Origin: Hydractinia symbiolongicarpus
Lineage: Eukaryota; Cnidaria; Hydrozoa; Anthoathecata; Hydractiniidae
DNA length: 64,000 bases
Assembly: GCF_029227915.1 (NCBI RefSeq)
Contig: NC_079888.1
Span: 16,527,501 to 16,591,500 of the forward strand
Direction of reading: 5' to 3'
A program made the position numbers and the translations under genes. Positions 25,901-37,300 of this stretch are shown in pieces; position 1 is the first letter of the stretch, and each line of letters starts with the position of its first letter. The notes beneath the pieces were generated by a model. It was not told where the DNA came from. It did not search any database and was given only the letters and a program-made list of their open reading frames with translations.

Positions 25901-28900
25901 TTGAATGAAGGGAAGATTGTGGTGACCAAAAACAAAAAGAAATGCCTGCTATACAATATTCTTTTAAATTAGCAGTTGAAATTATCTATTTATTTATATA
26001 TCGATTAGAATACCTGAAAAATTTGCCATCTGATTCTCCAGATCGAGAAGAGTCTGAAGGTAAGTTATTGTTGCTGGAATTTTTACAATTCTATTAGCCT
26101 GCTTTGTCGTGCTTTATAGAGGGGATGGCTGCGTGGGGCTAGGGCTTGTTAATTTTGCACTTTGTGGAAAAGGTTTGTATATATCAAATATGAAAACACT
26201 ACGACAAGGGCAGAAACTTTCGGGTATCAAAAAAACCGAAATTTATGGAAAAAACTATCGTGTTTCGCGGTTTTTGGAACAAATTTCGCGAATAAGTAAA
26301 AAATAAAAATGTAGAAATTATTAAATATTTCTTGTGAATTCTCCTTATTGGAATGGCTTGCGCGATATTAAGCTGTCTGTCTGTCTGTCTGTCACGCAAA
26401 ATGGTAGCTTAGCTGCGACGGGCCAACCCGTGGATTTTCCACGGGCTAACGACTAGTATTGTATATTGATTAATGTGTCGTAATATTCTGCATGCTTTTT
26501 TAGCCTCTCTTGTCATCATATCAAAAGCAGCTAGACAGGCTAACGACTCCATGAAAGAAAATGTATGTGTTTCTTGCTTTCACTTGTGTTTTAGTTAGGT
26601 TTTTTTTGCAGACTGACGTTATTGTTGTTTTTTTAGAAAAAATTTAAAAAACTAATTGATATCGAAGATAAAATCCAAACTGGTCTAAATGGCGAAAGAT
26701 TGTTCACATCCAGCAGGGTAGGTCGAGCTTTTAACTGTAAAGTTTTTTATTTTGCTGTCGAAATTGTTTTATATAAGTTGCTTCTCATGTCACTTTTATT
26801 TGCAGGTTTTTTTAAAAGAAGGTGAACTTACGAAGATCGCAGCTCGAAGTATAAAGAGAAAGGCTCGTACTACTATTATGTTGGTAAGTCTCTTTTGTAT
26901 TTATTTTTTTAAACAAGATTAATTATGATGTCGTGTCAGTCTTTATTAATGATTAGAATCTGCAAAAAGAGGGGCTGTTCATATGGAGGCGAGCTGGCCG
27001 GGTTGACCGGGCTGACTCACTTGTTTCAGATCTTGCCATGTTTCAAACAACCTTATAAAACATAACAAGAAGCCCTGGGGGCTCTAAGAATTTCCGCGCG
27101 CTACCAAAATATTTGATGAAAACCTGATAATTCGTTGTGTTATTGTGCCAAACATTCGAAGGAGTTTGGTGCATGAACCTCTGAAGATAAAGCACACCAG
27201 TGACATTATATCTTACAACAAACGCAAACAAAACGAAACGTGTCATAATAAACTCACATTTTAATAGAAATTGCTAACAAAAAATACAGCCTATCTCATG
27301 GTTGAAGGTTTTGCGATTGAAACGTTTATGGTCTTAAACGGCATTAGTTGACAAAAAATCAAAATTTTGATGTGACCATCCTTTTAAGCATACTTTTTTT
27401 ATTAACTGTGGCAATTTTTGTCGAAAATAAAGCAGTTTTAATTTTTGGACCAATTTTGGCCTGAAATGGCATTTAGGTGACAATATCAAAATTTTGAAGT
27501 CAACATTATGTTCAGCATACTTTTTTTGTTAACTTTGCCAATTTTTGTTGAAAATGAAGTAGTTTTAATTTTTGGACAAATTTTGGCCTAAAATGACATT
27601 TAAAGTTGCAAAAAAACAAAATTTTGATGTCACCATCATGTTCACCATACTTTTTTGTTAATTGTGCCAAAATTTGTCAAAAATAAAGTAGTTTTAATTT
27701 TTGCACCAATTTTGGCCTAAAATGACATTTAGGTAACAAGAAATCAAAATTTTCATGTCACCATCATGTTCAGCATTCTTTATTTGTTTACTGTGCCAAA
27801 TTTTGTTAAAAATAAATTAGTTTTAATTTTTGGACCAATTTTGGCCTGAAATGACATTTAGGTAAAAGAAATCAAAATTTTGATGTCACCATCATGTTCA
27901 GCATACTTTATTTGTTAACTGTGCCAAATTTTGTCGAAAACAAATACCAATTTTGGCCTGAAACGTCAATACGAGACTTCCCAGTAGTTAAGGAGCTTGG
28001 GTACGAAGTTTACATCTGTGACGGAGGAACGTGAAATCCCAGGGTCGATTTTTTCTCAAAAAATGCTCCGAAAGAAAAAACGACGGTTTTAAAGAATTTC
28101 CTACGCCTTCGGGCGCGGAAATTCAAATATGTTCATTTGAAAAGCGAGATAATCCACTTTACTAAGATCTTGGTTGTTTCTACCGACATCCGAGCAAGGC
28201 GGGCAGGAATTTTTCTATATAAACACATCATGCCGGCTAACCGAGTTAACCCACATCACTTTGGAGCATGATCGAGACTATTTTATTTGTAGAAAGCATT
28301 TTTTATGTTTAAAATAGCCAAAATATTGAAGATTTAACCTTTTTGTCAATTTATATTACTATTGGTGAAAATAATACTATATTATACGCCTGGGAACAAT
28401 AAATATATAAAAACACTCCAAATGAATAACATTATTATCAAATTTGATCATTATTTTCACAAAACAAACATTATTTGTAGCATTCTCATGAATTACATAT
28501 TTTTGAAGAACCCTTGTATTTAGAACGCGATATAAAATATATAAACAAACTTTCATGACTTTCTTTAGCCCACCTAACCGGGCCAGCTCGCCTGACACGA
28601 ACGTAAAAAAAATTAGCCTGTCTAACCGGTAAATCGGGCTGGCTCACTTCATATGAACAGCCCCTAATACTATGTTAATAAATTTGTCTCGGTATTTAAA
28701 AGGTTAAACTATATTCGTTTCTTGCCAAACTCCTTCAATATTTTGTTGAAAAAACGAAATTTTTCTTTGATTGTTCTTTCTTTCAGTTTAACGATTGTTT
28801 GTTATATTGCTCACTCACAACAATCGGAAAGCTTCACGTCCGAAAAATCATGGATTTAGACGGATTGAGTATTGAGGAAGTAGACTCTACATTACCAGAG

Positions 28901-31900
28901 AATTCATTTCGTATCAAAAGTCGGCAAAGGATAATAGATTTAATAGCCCACAGTGAGGTGGAAAAGGAGGAGTGGGTGGCAGCCATAAGAGCTGCAGTCA
29001 CCGATCTTCATGAAAAAAAGGTTGATCTACTTGTAATTTCATTATGGTTGCTTACAAATCAACTAAAAAATATTTCATGTATCACCCAAAATTTTAGTGC
29101 ATTCTTTCCTTACAATGAAAATCAGTAAATATAATAAATAGATAGAATTTAAACCCTTAAATAGCCATAATACTGTGGTAAGTATTTAGAAGAAGAAGAA
29201 GAAGAGCTAGGAATTGAATCCATTTTTGTGTTTTTAATGTTTACTCATTGGTTTAAACTTTCTCGAAACGTTTTGTGGACATTTCTTCTTAGGTTCGATT
29301 GTTCCACGTCAACCAGAAAAACATCCAAAGAGCGATGGGACAGGATCAATCGGACAGGCTGCGCCTTTATGGGTGAAAGATGAAGATGTCTCCATGTGTA
29401 TGTTATGTGCATCAAAGTTTGGATTGGTGCATCGAAGACATCACTGTAGAGGATGTGGATGGGTATAGTTATTTTACTAAAATATTATTTATGAACTCTT
29501 TAAGAATTTATAACTTTCTAAAGAAAGACCAGAACTGATTACATAGCAACTTAATTTATTTGAAACAGGTGGTGTGTGGCACATGTTCAAGTTATCAAGC
29601 TAAATTGGAATACTCGGGTGATGAAGACCAGCGCATTTGTGTAGAATGTTTTAAAACACTTGAAGACGACACGACAGGTGTCCTGAACAAAAACCCAGCA
29701 GCTTCTATAGGTAAGATTAGTAAAGAATCCTTAGAAGTATTTTATTGCTAAAGTTCTAGGTTATTTATTCTGTCAAGAATGTTAGAAACCTAGTGCAATT
29801 GTCACAAAAGCGTCAAGACGTTTTACAAATATACTTTCCAAAAACGTCAAGAAATTGTGAATCATGTATGTTAAAGTGTAAACAAAAGTGTGAATGGACA
29901 TCTAACTCATAGTTAGCGAGTGAGGATACACGATTCAGAATATTTATAGAGGGTATAGCCACTTCAGTGCTAGAAAAACTGTTATCAATGTGGATCCTGC
30001 GTTCAGAATCTATACATTAAGTATACAGCGTTAATACCTACCCAATTTTCCTCACATGGCATGGGTTGACACGTAGTTGTGGTAAAGGCACTTGCTAAAG
30101 ATACCCACGATGTGGACCGAACCACGGACCTTGTGATTATTAAGCGAAATCCATAACAACAAGGCCACGCGCCACTAAGGAGCTAGTTTTTATAGGAAAC
30201 CAAAGCACAAGGGGTAACAAAATTAAAATGAACACACATCACAGTATGAATAGACGCCTAACTGTTTGCAGACACTATAAATGAGGTGTAAATGAACATT
30301 CATGAGTGATTAACAACTAAGTGTAAATGGACATCGAAGGATGAGTGAGAAGTGTCAATGCATAGTAATGTGTAAATAAAAGAGAAATAAGTATGACAGG
30401 ACACAATCCTGCATCAAAGTATGTAGAGACAAATTCAAAATTTAGACGTTTTCACTCCTACCTAGAAGTGAAAACGTCTAAATTCAATAATTTTGATCAA
30501 GATTGTAGGGAAAGTGGGTGCGAGACGCTCAAGTATGAAAGTGAGAAAGCTAAGATATTGTAAATTATAAATTTTATGGCACATACGTTTATCCCCCTTA
30601 ACTTTTTGCTGCCGCAGTGTGAAAAAGTTGACCAGTTTTTTTTAAAGTGACTTTCTATCGTTATCACAGGCTATTAAGGTTTCATATGTTGTCAATACAA
30701 ATATTTTCTGTTCTCCTTTTATTATAGAGTTAACTTTAGAGGTTATACTTTAAAATTTCTTGATTTAGATATGTGTGGAGAAGTGTTTTGGAAACCTCCC
30801 GGCAAAGGTTGGAGCAAAGAGTGGGTTGTTTTGACAGAGTTTGCGTTGTATATTCAAAAGAAAAAGCAAGTGAGATATTTTTTGTTCACCTGATTGGAAG
30901 AGTACATTATCTTACCTCCATGCTTACATCTATTGCTTTCATGAATTTTTCATGAGAGGAGCAGGCTTAGTATGTAAAGCTGTCTGCCTTGAATATGATA
31001 AAATGGCTTTTTTACTCAGCTTCTCTGTAGAGCAATGTTTATACCATTTGATTATATTACGACGCGCCTTTTGTCCAAAATTTACTCCATGTAGCAAAGC
31101 TAGGGTGTTTATACGAAAACATTTCATCCCATCTACATGCAGTTCCGAAAATCAAGTAAAATCTAACTTAAGTGAAACGAACTGCTTTTTACAATGCATT
31201 TTTATGAAAATGACTTTGGCCTGAGTTGGCCCTATATTTCAAGGCTATTTTAAGGATAATGAAAGCACAGATTACAACAGATTATAATTCAGAATACGTC
31301 TAAAAATGTTTTTTAAAATATTCTTGTAAGCATTTTTTATACGCATTTGCATTTAAAATTTGAAATTTATTTTCACGTTGCTTTAAAGTTATCCAACACT
31401 AAATTAACATTATTTACGATTTTATTATGTTAAGAAGCTATGTAGGCTTCAACACCTCTGTTTAATGTGTATATACTATTTTTCTGGTTGCCCTTTACAA
31501 TTCTGCACGGATGGTAGTGCGAGTTAAATTGACCAAATGAATTTCTTTTGTGCTTATTAATTGACAGCAAACACTGGTAAATTAATTTTAAATTTATGTA
31601 ATACAATTCTTCTTAATAGGATGTGAAAGCTCATTTCACGTTATCAGTTCCTGGGTATGAAGTTGATACCACAAGCTCAGTAAGTTTCATATTCACAGTT
31701 ATCCGAAATTATATTTATGACGTCATCAGCTGTTTAAAAAACAATTTGATACTACGGAACCGAGCATACATGTTCATATGAAGGAAATTAGCGTAATTCA
31801 TGAAATTTTATTCTCATAAATAATCATAATTTATTCCAGCCAATCTGTTTGACGTTTGACCTGTCGTCTATGACGTAACGTATGTCACGTGATAAAATAA

Positions 31901-32742
31901 TTTTTAACCTTATTTTGGAAAGTTTATTTTTTGAAAATGCGCAACCTCGTTCCCAGGGTTTTTGTCTCTCATTGGCGCCGCGCTTATAGATAGGTCTGTT
32001 CTGTCATGTTCGTCTCGCCGTCCGATATGCAAAAAGCGACAACATGTCCTGGGATCGAGGTTGGGAAATGCGAATATCGTGTTATTCCTAAATATTTTAA
32101 AGTAATAAATGCCATTCTTTTCTCCAGGCTCTTTACGATAAACTTGTTGGGTTCGTCTGCGGTCCCCAAAACTGGGATCGAATCCCACTCAGTGCCAGGC
32201 AGTATGTTGTGATGTGCAAAGTAGTTTTTCTTCAATAAAAATTAGAGAGTCTTTTTCAAGTTCTAATAGAAACAATTATTCATAGCGATATTAAAGAAAA
32301 TGTTAACGTAGCTCACATAAGTTCTTAATACGCAATACCCTCATGACCGCAAAAGTATTTTATTCCATTCCCCAGAATTTCTAAACACATTTACTCGCCA
32401 AATTTGGCCATTATAATCTCTGTCCTAGAAGCAAAAATTTCGGCTTTCTGTATGATTTAGGCGGATGAAATCGACAAGGCTCATCCTTACTCCATCAAAA
32501 TTTACATAAAGAATAAAAAAGATTTTACTTATTTTATATCTTCGGATAGTAAAGAAATCATCACACAGTGAGATTTTTTGTTTGTTTGTTTGTTTTCTAG
32601 TAATTTACTTATATGCTTTTGAATTCTTAATTCTCTTACTTTTATTGGCTTAGCTACTGCTCTCCTTTTCAGGTGGAAAGAACATTTAGAGCACGCAAAA
32701 AAGGCTCAAAAAATTCCCATCAAGGAGCAGGAAGGAGAGTGA
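19923..32742 (+). CDS. FGD: FGD-B: tandem paralogue of FGD-A, 20 exons, about 828 aa, possible frameshift at exon 14
   Basis: Exons: 19923-19979, 22283-22441, 22842-23465, 23731-23798, 24017-24047, 24529-24677, 24902-24956, 25053-25154, 25366-25453, 26009-26059, 26504-26562, 26637-26717, 26806-26883, 28787-29020, 29293-29462, 29569-29710, 30769-30869, 31620-31679, 32461-32567, 32673-32742. Every exon matches one in FGD-A with the same phase, and most lengths are identical. Domains: N-terminal linker 1-280 ([19 protein letters not shown]), DH about 281-481 ([15 protein letters not shown]), PH1, FYVE ([14 protein letters not shown], all eight cysteines), PH2 ([10 protein letters not shown]). 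The coding sum is 2486 nt, one base short. The deficit is at the exon 14 donor, after an A7 run (29013-29019), where FGD-A ends one base later in phase. This is either an assembly error, a real frameshift, or use of another donor. The rest of the frame is open, so recent loss or error is likelier than an old pseudogene. Confidence 0.88.
21534..21703 (+). mobile_element. 5'-truncated SINE copy A with AAT-rich tail
   Basis: The body is shared with the copy at 21721-22060: CATATAAGGGAAATTGGG, then GATAACAGTG, then a tail of AAT and AAC units. The tRNA-like head is missing. It lies in FGD-B intron 1. Confidence 0.7.
21721..22060 (+). mobile_element. tRNA-derived SINE copy B with AAT tail and 17-bp target-site duplication
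   Basis: The head near 21783-21860 looks tRNA-derived (GTGGCGTGGCCTTGTG; B-box-like GGTTCGGTCC), as expected for an internal Pol III promoter. The body follows (CATATAAGGGAAATTGGG, GATAACAGTG), then an (AAT)n tail. TAAGAACTTAATATTGG occurs at 21704-21720 and again at 22061-22077, fitting a LINE-type target-site duplication. It lies in FGD-B intron 1. Confidence 0.7.
22254..22277. repeat. (TA)n microsatellite
   Basis: An uninterrupted TA repeat lies directly upstream of the acceptor of FGD-B exon 2 (exon starts 22283). Confidence 0.9.
26100..26456 (+). mobile_element. Short Helitron-like element in FGD-B intron 10
   Basis: The 3' end has the Helitron layout: an 8-bp hairpin (CCCGTGGA at 26427-26434, TCCACGGG at 26438-26445), a 7-base spacer, CTAG at 26453-26456, then T. 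A CTGT microsatellite (about 26371-26392) lies upstream. The 5' end is not determined; the intron limits the element to under about 400 bp, so it must be non-autonomous. A degenerate related terminus is at 15453 on the minus strand. Confidence 0.55.
26970..28665. mobile_element. 1.7-kb non-autonomous DNA element in FGD-B intron 13
   Basis: The terminal inverted repeats are exact over 16 bases: AGGGGCTGTTCATATG at 26970-26985 and its complement at 28650-28665. Subterminal GAGCTGGCC-type motifs occur at both ends. No transposase frame is present. The interior holds about five 128-bp tandem repeats. I could not see a convincing target-site duplication, so the superfamily is open. Confidence 0.7.
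27350..27975. repeat. Tandem repeats of about 128 bp inside the TIR element
   Basis: About five units begin near 27350, 27478, 27605, 27733 and 27862. Shared words are CAAAATTTTGATGTCACC, TGTTCAGCATACTTT and ACCAATTTTGGCCT. The last unit is shortened and followed by GTACGAAGTTTACATCTGTG. The same family, with the same shortened end, recurs at 46525-46740. Confidence 0.8.
29938..30175 (-). mobile_element. SINE copy C, same family as copies A and B, inverted
   Basis: Read on the minus strand from 30175: GTGGCGCGTGGCCTTG, a B-box-like GGTTCGGTCC, then the body with GGAAAATTGGGTAGG and TTGATAACAG, ending near CTATAAATATTC. It is about as long as copy B but more diverged, with no clear AAT tail. 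It lies in FGD-B intron 16. Confidence 0.65.
30439..30484. repeat. Perfect 18-bp hairpin in FGD-B intron 16
   Basis: The arms are AATTTAGACGTTTTCACT (30439-30456) and its exact complement (30467-30484), with a 10-nt loop. The sequence is unrelated to the two hairpins in the same intron of FGD-A. Degenerate GTGTAAATGGACA-like motifs lie upstream (29878-30345). Confidence 0.75.
31935..32072. mobile_element. 124-bp MITE with AAATGCG duplication
   Basis: The terminal inverted repeats are CAACCTCGTTCCCAGG at 31942 and the complement CCTGGGATCGAGGTTG ending near 32063 (one mismatch). The flanks repeat AAATGCG (31935-31941 and 32066-32072). There is no coding capacity. A 7-8 bp duplication suggests a hAT-like element. 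It lies in FGD-B intron 18. Confidence 0.6.
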
Positions 32743-34357
32743 CAGAAAACAAGAAAAATACAAAAAAATCAACTGGAGTGGTTTTCCATTATGGCACCAA
32801 AGCTGTGTAATCGCCAAAACTCACTTAGGTTTTTGCGGGATAAGAACAATCGAAGCGAAAGTTAAGTGAATTAAGAAGTTAAGAGAAGGCGAAAGAATAG
32901 CAAGACAACACAAAATGCATCGGTATTGAAGCATATTTTTATTGTTAATATATATATATACTTTATAGTTGAATATAACTTTTTTAATTTAAAGCAGTTA
33001 TTATTAGAACGTTTTGACCCCTAAATATGGAAAAAATATTATGGCAGTTTAAATCTAGTGTTGTGGATATTTTGTATAGCTACTTCGTGTCAATATTTGT
33101 TACAGTAAAATTTATATAGTTAGCTAGCTAACTAGCTAGCTCGTATCCTCTTTAGAAATACATATGGAGATCCCTACTATTGGTGTCAGGGGTTACTCAA
33201 CCCAGATTCTGGGTTGTAATAATGGCTACGTGAACAAGCCTATACTGGGTCATGCTTGTAGCCGTGGCGATGTCAGAACAGAGACAAGATGGCCTGGGGA
33301 CGAGGTTATACTTTTATTTCTCATTTATATTATAAACTCAAAATACATCTCTGTTGGCCTACACTCCATTCTTGTACCCAGGGTGTCTTGGCCTCCAAGT
33401 CGAGCAGTATTTCGAAACAGATAGACAGTATTTTAAAACAGATCTGCAGTTTTTCGAAGGGGATTGATACCATTTTGAAAAAAATGGTAGTCCTTATCGA
33501 CCAACATACGATGCCGATGAAAGCAAAACCCGCTGTACGCCAACGACGTTTTCTTGAAAAGAGAATGCTAATTATACTTGCTCGTAGCTAGCATGTTCTA
33601 TCGTCCCAGCTAAAAATAATCCAGTGCATTCTTTCAGCACAAAAATCCAGTACGTTCAAATATTTTCAAAATTTTTACGCGTGATCAACTAGCCTGGAGA
33701 CCAGATTGCAAAGAGTTTTTTTCCTGTTCAGCAACTGTGGAAAGTCACAAGCCGACAAGTATAGTGTTTTAAAATGTCACCATACATTTGAGTTTGGTAA
33801 CGAAACACGATATAAAGAAGTTTAATGTGATTGATATATTTTTGAAAATTATATACAACACTAGAAAGTAACGTACTATTTCAATTCAAACATGTGGTAT
33901 AAAAAAATAAAGTTTTAAATCGTGCTCATTTTTCTTTTTAAAATTTTTTGCTAGGTTAGGCACGAAATTTATCAAATTTCACATTTATAATTACCTTAAA
34001 TTATATTATAATTGCGAAAAATATGTATTTAGTAATTCAAACAACAGAAAATAACTGGCAAAAGAAACTTAAAAACAAACAAATACAAAAAAATGCAGGA
34101 TTTCAAAGTCATGTGTGATCAAGAGTTTCTGAACTGATTGTACGCACATCACATTCAACACAAACTCCACGTATTCTAGATTGTAAAACTCTCTATTACA
34201 AGAAATAAAAAAACAAAGAAAGACACACAAAAAAACATTGGACTTCACGCGATAAAAACATTTGTCTTTTATTTGCCACTGGTGACGAATTAAAAAAAAT
34301 ACAAAAACAAAGGAAACAAACAAAGACAATAAAAAATATGATCTTAGCAAGCAAAAT
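32743..34357. other. Convergent spacer between FGD-B and the sorting nexin gene
   Basis: The 3' ends of the two genes face each other here. An AATAAA lies on the minus strand at 34268-34273, about 85 bases past the sorting-nexin stop. A CCTGGGGACGAGGTT word at about 33291 matches the end of the MITE at 31942-32065, so a truncated relative may be present. ORFs up to 100 codons show no family. Confidence 0.45.
34268..34273 (-). promoter_or_regulatory. Candidate polyadenylation signal of the sorting nexin gene
   Basis: AATAAA on the minus strand, about 85 bases after the stop codon. Confidence 0.5.
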
Positions 34358-37300
34358 CTACGCTACGTCCTTTAGTTCAGTGATAGCTTTCTTTAGTAGT
34401 TCGCATGTATCTTGATGATTTTCAATATGGCGGTCGGCAAGCTCACTTAAGGCAGTTTGAAAGTTCTGTATTCTCTGTTCTGTGAATCGTTTGAACTGAA
34501 ATAGAAGAAACAGTAAAAAGAACTTTTAAATTCACCACCCGGAGATGTTTTTTTAATTTCAGTCTTATCGAGAATACGAATAGTTAAATTAACCTGTTAT
34601 CATGGAAAATCATTTTCGGGAAACTCGGACTACTGTAATCATGCAACTACTGCACCACTTACCTCTGTTCCAGCTTTATCCGAAACCTCATCAAATACTT
34701 TGTCAGCATCTTCTTTGGCTGTCAACAACTAAAAAAAAAACGTTTTACTCACGGAGTAGAGTAGAATTCCATCTATCGGGAAATGACCAATAACACTTTT
34801 GCTTTACATTTAAACATTTTTTTGTATGGACTTCGTTAACAAAAAGGGGGTTCAGAGTCCACATTGCCCACTGAAATAAAATATTTGAAATAGTAACCTA
34901 ATTCCGAATTCACGTATCACTAGCTATTAAATCGAAGTTCGATATTTCCAATTTCTCTGAATAGCGCAACCTTTACTTTGTACACACATGTCAGACACTC
35001 AATAACCTGCAAACAGTAGATTGACGAGCCTAATAATACAACCGTGTAAATGAATAAAACTGAAGTTAAAAACACACTTGTTGTCGATTTTTCGGTTTGG
35101 CCTTCTCTAGAGCTTTCGCCGCATTCTCAGATTCGACAAGTTTGCACGTTCGTCGAAATAACATATCCTAAAAATAAAATATTTTTTTCCATAAATGGAA
35201 GATTGATTTAAAAAGAGTTAGGAACTATTCATAATGGCGAAGGGGCGAAGCAAAAACTGGGATAAAATGTCCTGCCTTTATTTGTAAAATACGGTACCAC
35301 GATGAGAAATTGCACATAAGGATAAGGCCACATTCCTTTTACACTCAACTGGGTTGCAGACCTCGTTAAAAAGAAAACTGTCCTGGGATCAAATTTCATT
35401 ATATAAATAAAACATTTACAACAGTAAAAACAGTGGAAGTGAATATATATTCTTCGTCTTGACCCTTCGGTTTTCCTGCCCTGTCTATTCTTTCGTTGTC
35501 TATCTACATGAAAATCGTAAGTATAATAATTAACCGACTTTACACCGACTTTACACCGACCTGGCATGACTGCAGATTTCGAGCATACAACTCTATAATG
35601 GAACCAGCTGTGTCATCTGTGATAAACGATGTCTTCTCAGATTTTAACTAGAGGTAAAAGAAACTTTCACTTAATATCGGGTATTTAAACGACATCACAG
35701 CAAATCTAGTCAGAGCACTTGAATAGGTCGAAACTTTTGAAAACGTCAGGAAGATTTTACGCCTTCCACAGCTGTGTATCGATATTTTTTTTAAAAAAAA
35801 ACTAGAGAAAAATATATATTTTAAAAAATTCAGAGGAAAATATCCTATTGCTACACGCAGGATTTTGGCGACAGACAGACACAGACAGGCAGACATTTGT
35901 GTGTCTTGACCTGGTGGTCAGTTACCGGTTACACAAGCAAACTTTAATTTGACGAAGGGGAAAATTGAAATTTCATTTAAGAAAACTCAGCAAAATATAA
36001 TTTTTTGAAACACAAAAATAACTAAATAGGTTTGAATAGAAGTTAAAATAAATCGATACCTGCAGTTCATCTAAAACATCAGAAAATTGTCCAAGAAACC
36101 TAGGAAATAAATTGTGGTAGCAAATTCAACATCAGTCGTCTACCACGAGTCCATGTTGCTGAGAGACTTATTACAACCGGATTGAAAACAATGATACCTT
36201 GTTATTGGGCGAAACTCGTCATAACATTCCGTTTCTTAAAGCCTAATTTTTTTCCAATTTTTAATTTTTTATGCATTTCGAATGGGGAAAACGAGACGAA
36301 AGTAGACAACAAAACTAAGGTCACAAAGTTTTTGATGACAACAACAAAACTAAAGTAACAACACTCCTGTATAAAATTTTGTACAAAACTAATAAAGTTA
36401 CAGTTAAGAATAAATTTTTTAACTTGGTGAAATACCTAGTTAGAATTTTCGAATTTTGAATATCAACAGTTGCAGAGTTTCGAGCAGTCATCGCTGTGGT
36501 TCCCAAATGATTTGCAAAACCTGAAGATAATTCAGTATCCCTGTTACAAAATTCATAGTGATGCACTAAATAAACAGCTTAGTCCAGAATTCCAACACAA
36601 GGTGTCATCCAGGTTTTTATGTTGAGGAATAAACTTTTTGGGATGCTGCCAAAATATATCATTTGCAAAATTTCTTTCATTAAAGTATAAACTGCTGCAC
36701 GACAAGTAAAGGTAACAAAGCGATGTTTGATACTATGCTGCTGTAGTATTCTATATAGAAATTTAAAACAAAACTACTTACTATTCTCTGCAGCTAGCAT
36801 TTTACCTTTATTCTAAAAAGTATATACAAAAATCGTTTTGGTTGTCATGTAATACTGTCAGAACTGGACGAAAGTTTATCTAGAATTTAGTATTTTGAAC
36901 ATTTAATCAAAGCATTATATGCAGAAAAATGTATGCAGAAATTTTAAAACATGACCTTGAAACTATCCTAGTATCAGAATGCACAAAATTAAGCACTAAC
37001 AGACCACTGGTAGAATCTGTACTTACCACATGGCATTGTTTCATGTTTAACAACAAACTATTTGTGTTATCTCTTCTCTTCTGAAACTCATCATCCACAT
37101 CCTAAACATCAGATCAGGATTTTTACCGAACGTTTTTGCCAGAAAAGATGGAAAACTTAACAGAGTACACTTGTAAATGACGACACACCTTGTGATGTTG
37201 GAAACGAGCATTATCGACGATACTAACAAACGAGTCCAATAATCCACGCTTTACAGCTGCTCTAACAGGTGGCTGTAACAAAATTGGAGAATAGCTTATT

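Noticed and set aside
29292-29751. Loss of the FYVE arginine in FGD-B (CGWVVC against CGRVVC in FGD-A) as proof of a dead domain
   Set aside because: This position varies among FGD proteins, and all eight zinc ligands and the RRHHC motif are intact.
33164-33591. Overlapping ORFs of 86 and 100 codons
   Set aside because: No family resemblance; the region carries a mobile-element end word and simple repeats.
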